A stretch of 33,468 nt of DNA from Owenweeksia sp. (GCA_028277105.1 JANQHO010000007.1:1-33468), one strand, 5' to 3'. Shown: positions 8,840 through 18,419, counted from the first letter of the stretch. Notes: a model not told the origin generated them from the sequence alone. Program-made: numbers and translations.

Positions 8840-9496
8840 TCAGTTTAGGCTTAGTTCAAAGTTGGCGTATGCTGGTTTCAAGGTGTATTCCCCGTTCAGG
8901 ATACGGGTGTAGCGCTCAATAGAGAAATCTTCGGGATCGGGAAGGTATTCCCAATCATAAGTAAGGGTAAATACGGTTTTGGAAGTGTTCTTATTCTCAA
9001 AGTAGTGGGAGATTATTTTTTCTACTACTCCCGCTTTGAAATAGATCTCCACTTTATTGATCAGATTGCCGGGAATATGGAGAACATAGTAGTCCCCTTC
9101 CGCTACGTAAGCGGTCTCCACTTTTTTATTGCCGTGACTTTCCTCCAGCAAGCTGAAGAACTCGTTTTTACTGAACACCGGATTGGCGGTATCAGCGCTC
9201 CTTTCACTCAGCACTATGGAACGGAAGTCTTTATCCATGCTGATGAGCATATGCTCACCGTAAATGGTTTCATCCTCCCCTACCCGCATAAAATAATTGT
9301 TGCCGTGCTTGCGCAGTTCCACGGCCTGGGTCAACACTCTTTCCCCGGCCGGATCGTAAACTTCCACGCTTCCTTCCATGCGGTAGGTATTGGTCTCCGC
9401 TATTTTTTGGTAAAAGCGGTAGTAGTCTTCTTTAAAATCCTGGGCTGCAAGCGAGAGGCTCAGGCTCAGGGCTGTTGTGATCATCAATGTTCTCAT
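8840..9496 (-). CDS. Periplasmic protein with LolA-like character (218 aa)
   Basis: The protein has a clear signal peptide (about residues 1-18, ending SLAAQ) and no lipobox. The mature part is a run of amphipathic beta strands with few Cys or Pro. Examples are YRMEGSVEVYDPAGERV, NNYFMRVGEDETIYG and VFTLTYDWEYLPDPEDF. This pattern resembles the half-barrel fold of LolA/LolB-like lipid or lipoprotein carriers, but the resemblance is by eye only. The gene lies between the two giant proteins with gaps of 1 and 6 bases, so it is almost certainly co-translated. A role as chaperone or carrier for the giants is inference from position. Confidence 0.8.
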   Translation of the reverse strand: MRTLMITTALSLSLSLAAQDFKEDYYRFYQKIAETNTYRMEGSVEVYDPAGERVLTQAVELRKHGNNYFMRVGEDETIYGEHMLISMDKDFRSIVLSERSADTANPVFSKNEFFSLLEESHGNKKVETAYVAEGDYYVLHIPGNLINKVEIYFKAGVVEKIISHYFENKNTSKTVFTLTYDWEYLPDPEDFSIERYTRILNGEYTLKPAYANFELSLN

Positions 9497-9497
9497 C

Positions 9498-12400
9498 TTA
9501 TTTGTACGATCTGGATTCCTGGATGGTGAAAATGCCTCTTTCAGTCTCTTTTTTGGTCAGAAAAAGCTTTCCTTCTTCATCGTAATAGTAAAGGCTGGCG
9601 TAGTTGTTCTCGTCCAGTATGGCCCGGAGGCGGTAAGTGGCGGGATCGTAAACGTAAGTCTTCATATTGGCCTGGTTGGGGCATAGCCTGATGTCGTCCA
9701 GCCAGATGGTGTAAGGCGAACCCCCAGCCGTGCCGGGTTTAGCCTCCAGCACCAGTTTTTCCACGTTGGCCGAATCCATTGTAAAAGTGCCTTCAATCTT
9801 TTGCCAGCCTTCTATCACGCGGCCTAGCGGTTTTATCAGGCCGGTATTGCCCAACAAAGTGCTGTGATCGTTATTGTAGTATTTGATGACCACTCCCCGG
9901 CTGTTGGCATCCATACCGGTTTTTACGTTGTAATCGTAGGTAGTCTCATCGGCCCGCATCCAGCAACTGAAGTAGTAGGTACGGTCTTTTACCGGTTTTA
10001 CCGGCAACTGGTATTCCGTTACGGCTGTTACTTCCAGCGAACCGCTGCCGGTATGCCCCTTTTTGGTGGTATAAGGGTTCACATCCGTACCAACCTTTAG
10101 TTTAAGGGGGGTGGTATGGTCTTCCAGGCCGTTGAAATACACCTGGTGATAGCGGGCGTTACTGGCTTCCCAGCGCATCAGGGATTCGTAATAGCCGTAG
10201 TGGGAAGACGAAAATACCCCGATGGCATTTTTACTTTCTACCGGATGGCTGTTGTTGTTGTAGCGGGTAATGGTCTGGTCAGCTACCCAGTAGGGGTTCT
10301 CGTTCCTTTGATTCAGGTTGTAGTCGATGGCACTGTTGTAAACGATGTATTTATTGGCCCCCTCGTTGTCCAGGTACACCCCGTCCCCCGCCATATTGCC
10401 GTCTGACCTTCGGTCGGATTGGTAAGTGAAGTTTTGCTTGAGCTTTAAAATGCCGGTCTTACCTGTTAGATAAGGGTTTTCATCAGTAAACATATCTGCC
10501 CATATCTCCTGGTAGGCTTTGGCATTAGCGGCCACCGCGTTTTCAAGGGCATCTGCAAAAATGGTATCGTTGGTGTTGAGCTTTAAGTTGTATTGTGCAC
10601 TTATAGTATCCAAAACATTAAAAGTATCCAACACCGTAATACTCTCTGCCACTGCATTCAGTACATTTTTATTGCCGGGTTCTATCACGTAGATATCGTA
10701 GTTCTGACCCGTATTGATGTTGTCATCACAATAAAGGGTTTTACCGGAATATGAAGAACACAAAACACAATTAGGAGGATGAACCATTCGGGGAGTGTTG
10801 AAGGGGGTATATAAACCACTGAGCAAACTATAAACAGTAGGAGAAACCACTGCTATATGTTTAGCACCATTCTCACCTATTAAAAGGAGCTTATTGCCTG
10901 GGTAAAGGTGAGGTATATCTGCTTCGTAATATTTATTGTAATTGTTTTTAACGTATTTCAAAACCCCGCCTGCGCCTGAATAATAATAGCTTGTAGAATC
11001 ATAATTGGTGACAGACCTATTCTTAAAAACAGCTGAATAAGTTTGATAGGACGGCATGGCGGCAAAATAGGGGTTGGAATACATTTTCAGACTATCATTG
11101 AAAACGGTATGGAGCCTGTCGTTGGCAAAATGTAAGTTCATAAAACTAGGATGCAGGAATACGGTATAATTGTATACATCATTTTCAAAACTGTTCTGGG
11201 TACGGCTCAACACCGTGCTACCGTCATAAGGATGATAGGTTATGTTCTCTGTTTCGGTGGTAGCCAGGCCATCAGTAGCCATGGTTTTGCTTAGGATACC
11301 GGAGCGATGAACGGCCTTGTTGAGCACGGCCGTGCGCAAACGGCTGGAGCTTTCCACGTAAGAAGGCCAGAAGTTGGGCAGTGGAATAAGGAGGAAGTTC
11401 TCCACATTGGCCGAGCCACCCCCGGTGCGCTGGTAGGAGTGGCTCTCATTGTGGTCGGCAAAAAACTCGTAATGGGTACCCATTTCCAGGCCAGTAAACT
11501 CAGCTGTTGAAAGATCGTCACCTTCATATAATGCATCGATATCACTGGTAAGGCGGTTAACCTGCACGCCCTCGTATTCCAGGGGTTCGCTTTGGTACTG
11601 GTATTCTACCTCGCTTACCGGGGCTTGCTTCATCAGCTGGCCCTTGCTTATACCGTAATAAGCCACCTTACGCGGCTTGCCGTGCATATCGTTGGTCTCT
11701 ACCGCATAGCCCTGGGTGGCGGAAAGCTTGTTGTGGGATACCGAGCCTATCAGCGGGATGATGAAATTGATGTGTTCTGTCTTCTTCGAGATAAAGGTCT
11801 CATCGGTGCGGGTGGGAAAATCACGGGCGGTGTAAAACTCATGCACTTCTTCACCGGTAGCACTCAGCTGGTTACTGTAAGTGGAAGAGAGTATACTGTC
11901 GGTAGCGAGCGACCTTACCGTTACCTTGCTGTAGCCCACCGTGGGGGCCGGGTAATAGTTCTCGTTAATGGGATACTCAAAACTGGCCTGTTTGGGGGAG
12001 CGGTACGTATTCTTTTCATTGAATACCCGCGCATAGCGCAGGGCATTTTCCTCATTGCCCAGGGCGGGTTCATAGGCCGCCACGCCCGCGCTGATCACCG
12101 TGCCATTTTCGTTTGTGGTGGTGTAATCGTACACCTTGCCGTAAACGTCTGCGCTGCCGTCCACCGAAAAATTATCGCTTTGTACAATGCTTTTTACCCT
12201 TTGGCCGCCCCCGTATTTTTTGCCGTCAGGAGTGCACAGTTTGACCACCGACTTAGAGAGATCGATGTACTTGCCCCAGCCCTCGTCAAAGGCGTGTTCG
12301 CGGTAGCCTTTGAACATTTTTTTGATCTGGGGAATAAAGCCCACCAGGCTTTTTACTTTAACGGCCTTGTCAAAGTCGGAGCTACCCGGAGAGGCCGAAG

Positions 12401-15400
12401 TGACGTTTCCGGTCACCAGTAACTCGGGGTAATCGCTTACCATGGCCTGCCACACGGCATTGGCAAAAGGGTGGTATTTTTCAGAGGTTTTAGGATCGGT
12501 GTAAGGTTCCAGTTCAACGTAGGCGTGGGTATAGCAAGTCTGTGCCCCGGAGCCATCTATGTCTATGGAAGTGGTCCTGCTTTGGTCTATATCATAGCCT
12601 CCGCTTTTAAAGTTGGAATAGCCCGTAACGTATTCCCATATGTTATTTTTGATATTGGCGTAGACCTTATAGTAGATCTGAATATAATCGTTATTGCCTA
12701 CGCTGCGCTGCAGGCCTTTGAGGTATTGGTCGTAAACCATTTGCCTGGCTGTTTCACCCCCCAATGAAGCGGGTATGGGATCTTCCAGCTTGAAGTAAAT
12801 TTTGCTTTCCCCGTTGGTAAAGCCATTATCGTAAACCATACTATCCGAGCTACTAAAAGCCAGTTTATCGAGGTAAAACATCTGAGTAGCCTGGCGGTGT
12901 TGTACATAGGCGTAGTCATCGGCTTCATAGGTAATGTCGATCTGGCTGCCGGTAGGAGTGGTTATGCCGGATAAGTGCCAGGCGGAAGCGTGGGAATCCA
13001 TAGAGCCCTGGTAAGTGTTCTTATTGGCCAAAGACTGGTCTTGCGCCAGGTTGAACTGAGGCACGTAGGGCAGGTTTTTGTTGGTGAAATTATCGATACC
13101 GGGGTGGTAGTTGCCCCAGCGGTCGTAACCGGTATTGGAATAACCCACATTGTTGGTATACGTAAAGGTATAGGGGGTCAACTTGCCCCTTTCGTTGTTC
13201 TGGTAGTGTATCTTAAGGGTTTTAAGGGTAAGCTTGCCCCCGCTGCTGCTGTTGTCAATGCCGTTGCACAGGCTGTTATCATAGCCAAATTCGATGGTCT
13301 TCAGGGGAATGCTGTTGTTGAAATTGCCATTGGTAACGGCTTTGTCGTATTCCGCACGGGTGTAGAGCACGATCTTATCCAGTTGTTTCATGCTAGCCCC
13401 CACCAGATTTTTGTCATTGGTCACTTCCTCCTTGGCTTCCCTGCTGTCGCTGCGGCTGCTGATCTCAAATACGGCCACGTGAGTGCGGGTTTCGGCTGTG
13501 GCCACGTACCAGAGCTCTTTTTCCCCGTACTGGTAACTGCCGCGGTTATCGCTGAACTTGCTCCTGACCCCCATATCGTAACTGGCCTGGCGGTAAGGGC
13601 TCCGCCATTTGTAATCACTATCGGCCTTGCGGTAGGTAAATTTCACCCAGTAACCGTAGTCGTCTTCATCAGGCCCATTGTCGTTCACGTCCACGTAATC
13701 ATGCCCCAGAACGGAGGTCAGTAAATAGGAATGGGCGTAAGGCGGGGTTTCGGTCCGGCTCAGGAACTCATCTGTTCCATTATGCTTATAGGTCACACTG
13801 CTGCCAGAACCGGCAACATTGGTATAAGGGCGGTAATCCGTTGCACTTTGATCCACCGAAAAAGTAGCTTGTACCTCTTTGGTATTAATGGCGGGCAAAC
13901 CGTAAACGTAGCGGGTGCCGTCTTCCTTCACTACCGTCATGCCGGCAAAGTGGTGGGCGGGATAATTGCTGCCGCTGCGGGTGAGTTTCTGGACATCCCC
14001 CAGGTAAGTATCGTCTGCAGCCGTATAATAACTGACCTTGTATTCGGGCAGCATTTCGGTAGTACCATTGAGCAACAAGCTATTAGTTATAGGTTGAATG
14101 TTCTTTCCTCTCAGTTCTCTTTTTTCAATCTTGACACTTTTATTCAGTACACCTCCTGAAATTGTTTTATCAAAGCTGTTGATATAGTTATTGGAAGCCG
14201 AAAACCCAGAAAGGACAGACTTTACCGCTTCTTTTCCTCCTATGTACCTTTCATTAGTAGCGTCAACGAAGGTGTGCTCTCCTTGTATTTTAAAATAAGC
14301 CGGCTCGTAATAATTTTCTCTCTGAGTGATGAAATCCAAATTATTTTTAAAGCCATTGTCTTCCTCCCAGGGGCCGCTGGTGGATCTGCCGTGGATGAAA
14401 TTACCGGCCAAGCCAAAATGGCTGAGGTCTGCCGGCACATCGAAGGCAAGGCTGCCTCCGTTAGTGGTCGATTCTGCGTAGGAGTCGTATACGCTGCCAT
14501 AGTCGTTGCGCCAGGCCCTGAAGCTGCCGCTGATGCCTTGTCCGCTGATGGAGTAATGGTCTGCCGTTAAAACCGGCACAGGCAGGTTGGGGGTTTTCTC
14601 GTTGATCACCCCCTCCTTTTCGCGGTTAAAATCCAGCAAAGAGGTTTTGCCCCGGGCGGGATCTTCCAGGTTGTAATAGCCAAAAGCCCCCCTGGTGTAA
14701 TGCGTTTTCTTTAACTTCTGAGTATTGTAAAAACCGCCTACAAAGGCGTTGGTATAAATACCTGGCAGGGCGCCAATCTTAACGTTCAAATACAAGGGAG
14801 TGGTCCTGTATTCCATAGATACTTTTGGGGTATAGGAATAAACCGAAGCTGGCATGGTTTGGGCTAATAAATTCAGGCGGGGACCGGATTCGGCATTAAA
14901 GGCCACCCCAAAAGTAGCCAGGCCTGAGCCCACGGAAAGCTTACTGGCCGGGCCATTCTGGCTGTCGAAATTGAAGCCCACGCTGGGGGCAGATCCGTCA
15001 CTGGCATCGGGGCTGAGGCCGATATTGGTACCGAAGCCATAGCCAAAACCGCGGTAATTGTTGTAGTAAAAAGACAGGTCGAGGCCCAGCTGGCTGGTTC
15101 CCCCAAAAATTTCAATACCTCCCCCGGCATTCATGCCGTAGGTATGCATTTCTTTGATGTCCTGGTCTATGGTCATTACATCGCCCTTAAATTCATCGGG
15201 CAAGCCTCTTTTGTTGCGGGTAATGGCACCGGGAAACAGGTTCCAGCCCAGGCCCACCCAACTGGCTTCCTGGTGCATGGTAATGCCGGAGCTGTAGGAT
15301 AGATTAAAAGGATAGCCTCCGTTGGGGCCGGGAAGCTCAAACAAGGGAATATTGTAGGTAAAATCCCCGGTGAAAAGGTTGACCATTTCGGTATTGCCGG

Positions 15401-15542
15401 CCGGACTGAAGGATTGCACTTCGGGCTGGGAGGGGCCGCTGGGAGCTGCAATAAGTGTAGCAGGCCAGGCAGAACTGATCAGGAAGTTTACCGCTAAAAG
15501 CCAGCAGGCCAGTTTAAAGGTTGGAGTGTTTCTGTTGAACAT
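9498..15542 (-). CDS. Giant secreted protein with SpvB/TcB-like N terminus (2014 aa)
   Basis: An N-terminal hydrophobic export segment (about residues 8-33) precedes a block around 48-110 with GDFTYNIPL, PGPNGGYP, LSYSSGI and GLGWNL..GAITR. This recalls the N-terminal motif of SpvB/TcB-type RHS shell proteins. The middle is long, Tyr/Asn-rich and beta-type. Residues about 1791-1953 look like a jelly-roll carbohydrate-binding domain, with EGWQKIEGTFTM and YTIWLDDIRL. The protein ends with YD-like repeats (YVYDPATYRLRAILDENNY, then YYYDEEGKL). It stops at KKETERGIFTIQESRSYK without an RHS core or toxin tip. It is therefore a plausible partner of the downstream RHS protein. It has no T9SS sorting domain. 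The start lies 23 bases after the 129-aa gene. AT-rich patches occur around 10740-11050 and 14080-14350. Confidence 0.88.
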   Translation of the reverse strand: MFNRNTPTFKLACWLLAVNFLISSAWPATLIAAPSGPSQPEVQSFSPAGNTEMVNLFTGDFTYNIPLFELPGPNGGYPFNLSYSSGITMHQEASWVGLGWNLFPGAITRNKRGLPDEFKGDVMTIDQDIKEMHTYGMNAGGGIEIFGGTSQLGLDLSFYYNNYRGFGYGFGTNIGLSPDASDGSAPSVGFNFDSQNGPASKLSVGSGLATFGVAFNAESGPRLNLLAQTMPASVYSYTPKVSMEYRTTPLYLNVKIGALPGIYTNAFVGGFYNTQKLKKTHYTRGAFGYYNLEDPARGKTSLLDFNREKEGVINEKTPNLPVPVLTADHYSISGQGISGSFRAWRNDYGSVYDSYAESTTNGGSLAFDVPADLSHFGLAGNFIHGRSTSGPWEEDNGFKNNLDFITQRENYYEPAYFKIQGEHTFVDATNERYIGGKEAVKSVLSGFSASNNYINSFDKTISGGVLNKSVKIEKRELRGKNIQPITNSLLLNGTTEMLPEYKVSYYTAADDTYLGDVQKLTRSGSNYPAHHFAGMTVVKEDGTRYVYGLPAINTKEVQATFSVDQSATDYRPYTNVAGSGSSVTYKHNGTDEFLSRTETPPYAHSYLLTSVLGHDYVDVNDNGPDEDDYGYWVKFTYRKADSDYKWRSPYRQASYDMGVRSKFSDNRGSYQYGEKELWYVATAETRTHVAVFEISSRSDSREAKEEVTNDKNLVGASMKQLDKIVLYTRAEYDKAVTNGNFNNSIPLKTIEFGYDNSLCNGIDNSSSGGKLTLKTLKIHYQNNERGKLTPYTFTYTNNVGYSNTGYDRWGNYHPGIDNFTNKNLPYVPQFNLAQDQSLANKNTYQGSMDSHASAWHLSGITTPTGSQIDITYEADDYAYVQHRQATQMFYLDKLAFSSSDSMVYDNGFTNGESKIYFKLEDPIPASLGGETARQMVYDQYLKGLQRSVGNNDYIQIYYKVYANIKNNIWEYVTGYSNFKSGGYDIDQSRTTSIDIDGSGAQTCYTHAYVELEPYTDPKTSEKYHPFANAVWQAMVSDYPELLVTGNVTSASPGSSDFDKAVKVKSLVGFIPQIKKMFKGYREHAFDEGWGKYIDLSKSVVKLCTPDGKKYGGGQRVKSIVQSDNFSVDGSADVYGKVYDYTTTNENGTVISAGVAAYEPALGNEENALRYARVFNEKNTYRSPKQASFEYPINENYYPAPTVGYSKVTVRSLATDSILSSTYSNQLSATGEEVHEFYTARDFPTRTDETFISKKTEHINFIIPLIGSVSHNKLSATQGYAVETNDMHGKPRKVAYYGISKGQLMKQAPVSEVEYQYQSEPLEYEGVQVNRLTSDIDALYEGDDLSTAEFTGLEMGTHYEFFADHNESHSYQRTGGGSANVENFLLIPLPNFWPSYVESSSRLRTAVLNKAVHRSGILSKTMATDGLATTETENITYHPYDGSTVLSRTQNSFENDVYNYTVFLHPSFMNLHFANDRLHTVFNDSLKMYSNPYFAAMPSYQTYSAVFKNRSVTNYDSTSYYYSGAGGVLKYVKNNYNKYYEADIPHLYPGNKLLLIGENGAKHIAVVSPTVYSLLSGLYTPFNTPRMVHPPNCVLCSSYSGKTLYCDDNINTGQNYDIYVIEPGNKNVLNAVAESITVLDTFNVLDTISAQYNLKLNTNDTIFADALENAVAANAKAYQEIWADMFTDENPYLTGKTGILKLKQNFTYQSDRRSDGNMAGDGVYLDNEGANKYIVYNSAIDYNLNQRNENPYWVADQTITRYNNNSHPVESKNAIGVFSSSHYGYYESLMRWEASNARYHQVYFNGLEDHTTPLKLKVGTDVNPYTTKKGHTGSGSLEVTAVTEYQLPVKPVKDRTYYFSCWMRADETTYDYNVKTGMDANSRGVVIKYYNNDHSTLLGNTGLIKPLGRVIEGWQKIEGTFTMDSANVEKLVLEAKPGTAGGSPYTIWLDDIRLCPNQANMKTYVYDPATYRLRAILDENNYASLYYYDEEGKLFLTKKETERGIFTIQESRSYK

Positions 15543-15565
15543 AACTCGGGCTTATTTTAAATGTT

Positions 15566-15955
15566 TTAGAGGCTGAACATCAGGTATTCGTGCCTTTTAT
15601 TGATTCCGTTAAATCTTATGATGTATTTCTGCCCTTGCTGCAGAGAGTAATGCGACAGATCGATGACTACACTGTAAGGCGTTAGCCTGGCGTGGGCAGC
15701 GGTATCGGGCACTACAATATTTTGCCATATGTCTTTGATACGGTAACTGAAGAGCAGTGAATCACTGGTCATGCTCTCGTTGAGCATTACTCTCAGTAAA
15801 GTAGTATCGGGATGATAGCACACCCCTTTAAGAGCAGAGCTGGTTGAGAAATAGACATCGGTGGTACCGGCAGATGTTGAATCACCCGGCCCGCCCTGGG
15901 CTTGTGACAGAAGCGCCAGGGAAAAGAGGTATAGGGTTAAGGTCAGTTTTTTCAT
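15566..15955 (-). CDS. Small secreted protein heading the RHS operon (129 aa)
   Basis: The protein has a signal peptide (residues 1-19, ending LLSQAQ) and a mature domain of about 110 residues. That domain contains DVYFSTSSALKGVCYHPDT, SDSLLFSYRIKDIWQNIVV and LQQGQKYIIRFNGINKRH. The strand-rich pattern suggests a beta-sandwich. I do not recognise the family. It is the first gene of the tight run ending in the toxin and immunity genes, so a part in assembly or export of the giants is likely. The start at 15955 is followed directly by a good signal sequence. The 105 bases upstream show no clear Bacteroidota promoter. Confidence 0.75.
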   Translation of the reverse strand: MKKLTLTLYLFSLALLSQAQGGPGDSTSAGTTDVYFSTSSALKGVCYHPDTTLLRVMLNESMTSDSLLFSYRIKDIWQNIVVPDTAAHARLTPYSVVIDLSHYSLQQGQKYIIRFNGINKRHEYLMFSL

Positions 15956-16060
15956 GCTTGGATAAAGTTTGTTTCAGATCCATAATAGAAGTGATCTCAC
16001 TCTGTTGAAAGTCAGGAAACTCCAGGTTTATTTAAGTGGTGTAGCGCACTGGGGCTGATC

Positions 16061-17305
16061 TCATTTTTTAAGGGAGGTCAGCTCCTTCCTCAATTCCGCC
16101 AATTCCAGCGCGAGCTGATCCGTCCGTTCCGCAGACTGCTGCATTACGGTATTTTCTTTTTGTAATCTTTTAATTTGCTTCTCCTGGCGGATGGTGTGCA
16201 GGGTCAACTCTTCCACTTTCTTGAGCAGGAGCAAGTTCATTTCCTTGAGGTGCAGGCCTTCTTCTTGTATTTCAGCTGCGGAGGGTACTTCGGGCAGGTG
16301 ACGGTTGGCTTTGATGTAATTTTCGGTCTCCTGGAGCGACATGAGTTCGTAATCCGGGGCAAAGACGTAATCCGGGGCCAGGGCGCCCAGCAGGTCTACC
16401 TTCACTTCCTGGGCGTGAACCGTACCTTTTACCGTTAACAGCTCATCAGGATTGTTGGTGCCAATGCCTACATAGCCATTATTGGTAATGCGCATACTTT
16501 CCAAACCCGCTCTCAAAAAACGAATGGAAGTGGACCCTCCCGTGCTATATGTAGAATTAATATAGGCACCAATAGAATCAGCCCCAGCTATAAAACGATT
16601 CTTTCTGGTGGCATTAGCCTCAAATAGAGTTAAGTCACCTCCGGAACCTTGGCTGGTTCTGATGTCTCCTGATACTTCCAGCTTGGTTCCCGGAGCAACG
16701 GTACCTATACCCACATTACCTCCATATTCACCATAAAAAAGCACATTATTCTGATTGTCTTTAATCGCAAAGTCGCGATTGTTCTGGGCCACAATCTCGC
16801 CCCTGTCGATATAGGCTCTTATGGTCATGGAGTTAAGTCCGCCTGTATCCCTGATATTGGCGGCCACCCCAAAAGTTCCTGTAGCCCTGAATATGGATTC
16901 TCCGTTAACATCCAACTTGGCACCCGGAGTGGTTAGGCCAATGCCCACATTACCTTCTACTATCAACCCATTGGCAGGCGGAGTGGTAAAATAATTTTGA
17001 CCAACGGTTAAGCCTGAGCGAAGGTGGGTAGTATTGATCGTTCCTCCTCTTACTACAAAGGCAAAAGCTCCTGAAGCACCACATGCTCTGAGAATCTCTG
17101 AATTAGCGGTTTGTACGACCTCCAGCCTGGCATTGTTGGGATTGGTCATGCCAATGCCCACATTGCCGTTAGTGTAGTGGATAATACCATTGGTTGTGGT
17201 GTCCCAATCGTTTTGAGCTTTTAGCCAGGGGCTGAAAAAAAGGATCAATGATAATATACTCAGGCATTTGATTACCCGATGAGTTTGCATTACAGAATGA
17301 TACAT
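16061..17305 (-). CDS. Secreted GNVGIG-repeat fibre-like protein (414 aa)
   Basis: A signal peptide ending LKAQ is followed by four GNVGIG or GYVGIG motifs at the heads of beta-rich repeats. A conserved C-terminal domain carries PDYVFAPDYELMSL and ANRHLPEVPSAAEI. The end is a heptad coiled coil from about residue 350 (LLKKVEELTLHTIRQEKQIK and onward). Such proteins in Bacteroidota look like trimeric phage-tail-fibre stalks. I see no SDxRxK autoproteolysis signature of an S74 peptidase domain. The start may be at 17305 or at an internal ATG at 17290; neither has a Shine-Dalgarno sequence. It is a close paralogue of the next gene upstream and has an extra N-terminal GNVGIG unit. A surface adhesin or fibre role is inferred. 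Confidence 0.85.
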   Translation of the reverse strand: MYHSVMQTHRVIKCLSILSLILFFSPWLKAQNDWDTTTNGIIHYTNGNVGIGMTNPNNARLEVVQTANSEILRACGASGAFAFVVRGGTINTTHLRSGLTVGQNYFTTPPANGLIVEGNVGIGLTTPGAKLDVNGESIFRATGTFGVAANIRDTGGLNSMTIRAYIDRGEIVAQNNRDFAIKDNQNNVLFYGEYGGNVGIGTVAPGTKLEVSGDIRTSQGSGGDLTLFEANATRKNRFIAGADSIGAYINSTYSTGGSTSIRFLRAGLESMRITNNGYVGIGTNNPDELLTVKGTVHAQEVKVDLLGALAPDYVFAPDYELMSLQETENYIKANRHLPEVPSAAEIQEEGLHLKEMNLLLLKKVEELTLHTIRQEKQIKRLQKENTVMQQSAERTDQLALELAELRKELTSLKK

Positions 17306-17360
17306 AAGCCAATTGTTTTATTTAATGATTAATCACTGTACTATTTATATAATTTGTCAA

Positions 17361-18419
17361 TTATTTTGTATTATTTTTTGCTAGTTCTTTTTTCAATTGC
17401 TGTATCTCTTTTTCCTGGCGGATGGTGTGCAGGGTCAACTCTTCCACTTTCTTGAGCAAGAGCAAGTTCATTTCCTTGAGGTGCAGGCCTTCTTCTTGTA
17501 TTTCAGCTGCAGAGGGAACTTCGGGCAGGTGACGGTTGGCTTTGATGTAGTCTTCGGTTTCTTTGAGCGACAAGAGCTCGTAATCCGGGGCAAAAACGTA
17601 ATCCGGGGCCAGGGCACCCTGCAGGTCTACCTTCACTTCCCGGGCGTGAACCGTACCTTTTACCGTTAACAGCTCATCAGGATTGTTGGTGCCTATGCCT
17701 ACATTGCCATCTAACTTAATAATCATTCGGTCAGAATTGCTATAGCCCGAACCATTCCAAAACGTTGTATGAAAACGAATATCTCCGTAAAATCGACTCC
17801 CGGCAGGATTAGGGTTTACAGAGTAAATTCCAGGTCCTCCATGTCCAAAACTAAGCCCACCTCTATAAGTGACTTGTCCAGTAACTCCCGGGGTTAATGT
17901 CCCAGAAAGGTTTTCACTAATAACTAATGTTGGCTCTTTATCATTGGGTAAAATATTATTGGTTGTTCCGGAATACCCTGCAAAATCACTATAGACCCCA
18001 GAGTTTCCGCTAACTTCAAGTTGGCCATCAGGAACATCAGTACCAATACCCACATTACCTCCGTATTCACCATAAAAAAGCACATTATCCTGATTGTCTT
18101 TAATCGCAAAGTCGCGATTGTTCTGGGCCACGATCTCGCCCCTGTCGGTATGGGCTCTTATGGTCATGGAGTTAGCTCCACCTGTGTCTCTGATATGGGC
18201 GGCCACCCCAAAAGTTCCTGTAGCCCTGAATATGGATTCTCCGTTAACATCCAGCTTGGCACCTGGAGTGGTTAGGCCGATACCCACATTGCCATTAATA
18301 TAATGTATCATATTATTGGTAGTAGTATCCCAATCGTTTTGGGCCCATAAACCGGAAGCTAAAAGGAAAGTAAGTATTGTTATATATGAAGCATATAGCT
18401 TTTTAAACGAATAAGGCAT
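17361..18419 (-). CDS. Secreted GNVGIG-repeat fibre-like protein, paralogue (352 aa)
   Basis: The protein has a signal peptide (about residues 1-26, ending GLWAQ), three GNVGIG motifs, the same C-terminal PDYVFAPDYEL/HLPEVPSAAEI domain and a terminal coiled coil (KKVEELTLHTIRQEKEIQQL). The N-terminal block (LTTPGAKLDVNGESIFRAT) and the C-terminal block are almost identical to those of the 414-aa neighbour, at DNA level too. The middle (about residues 125-235, with a Gly- and Pro-rich GGLSFGHGGPGIYSVN segment) is unrelated. The two genes are 55 bases apart and probably co-transcribed. The function, presumably an extracellular stalk or fibre, is inferred. Confidence 0.85.
   Translation of the reverse strand: MPYSFKKLYASYITILTFLLASGLWAQNDWDTTTNNMIHYINGNVGIGLTTPGAKLDVNGESIFRATGTFGVAAHIRDTGGANSMTIRAHTDRGEIVAQNNRDFAIKDNQDNVLFYGEYGGNVGIGTDVPDGQLEVSGNSGVYSDFAGYSGTTNNILPNDKEPTLVISENLSGTLTPGVTGQVTYRGGLSFGHGGPGIYSVNPNPAGSRFYGDIRFHTTFWNGSGYSNSDRMIIKLDGNVGIGTNNPDELLTVKGTVHAREVKVDLQGALAPDYVFAPDYELLSLKETEDYIKANRHLPEVPSAAEIQEEGLHLKEMNLLLLKKVEELTLHTIRQEKEIQQLKKELAKNNTK

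Noticed and set aside
11592..12422. 276-codon frame, with similar ones at 2795-3574 and 12975-13724, opposite the giants
   Set aside because: These are antisense shadows of long GC-rich coding regions and show no domain or signal.
16061..18419. Peptidase S74 (autoproteolytic tail-fibre chaperone) call for the two fibre-like proteins
   Set aside because: The C termini lack the Ser-Asp...Lys signature of that domain and end in a simple coiled coil.
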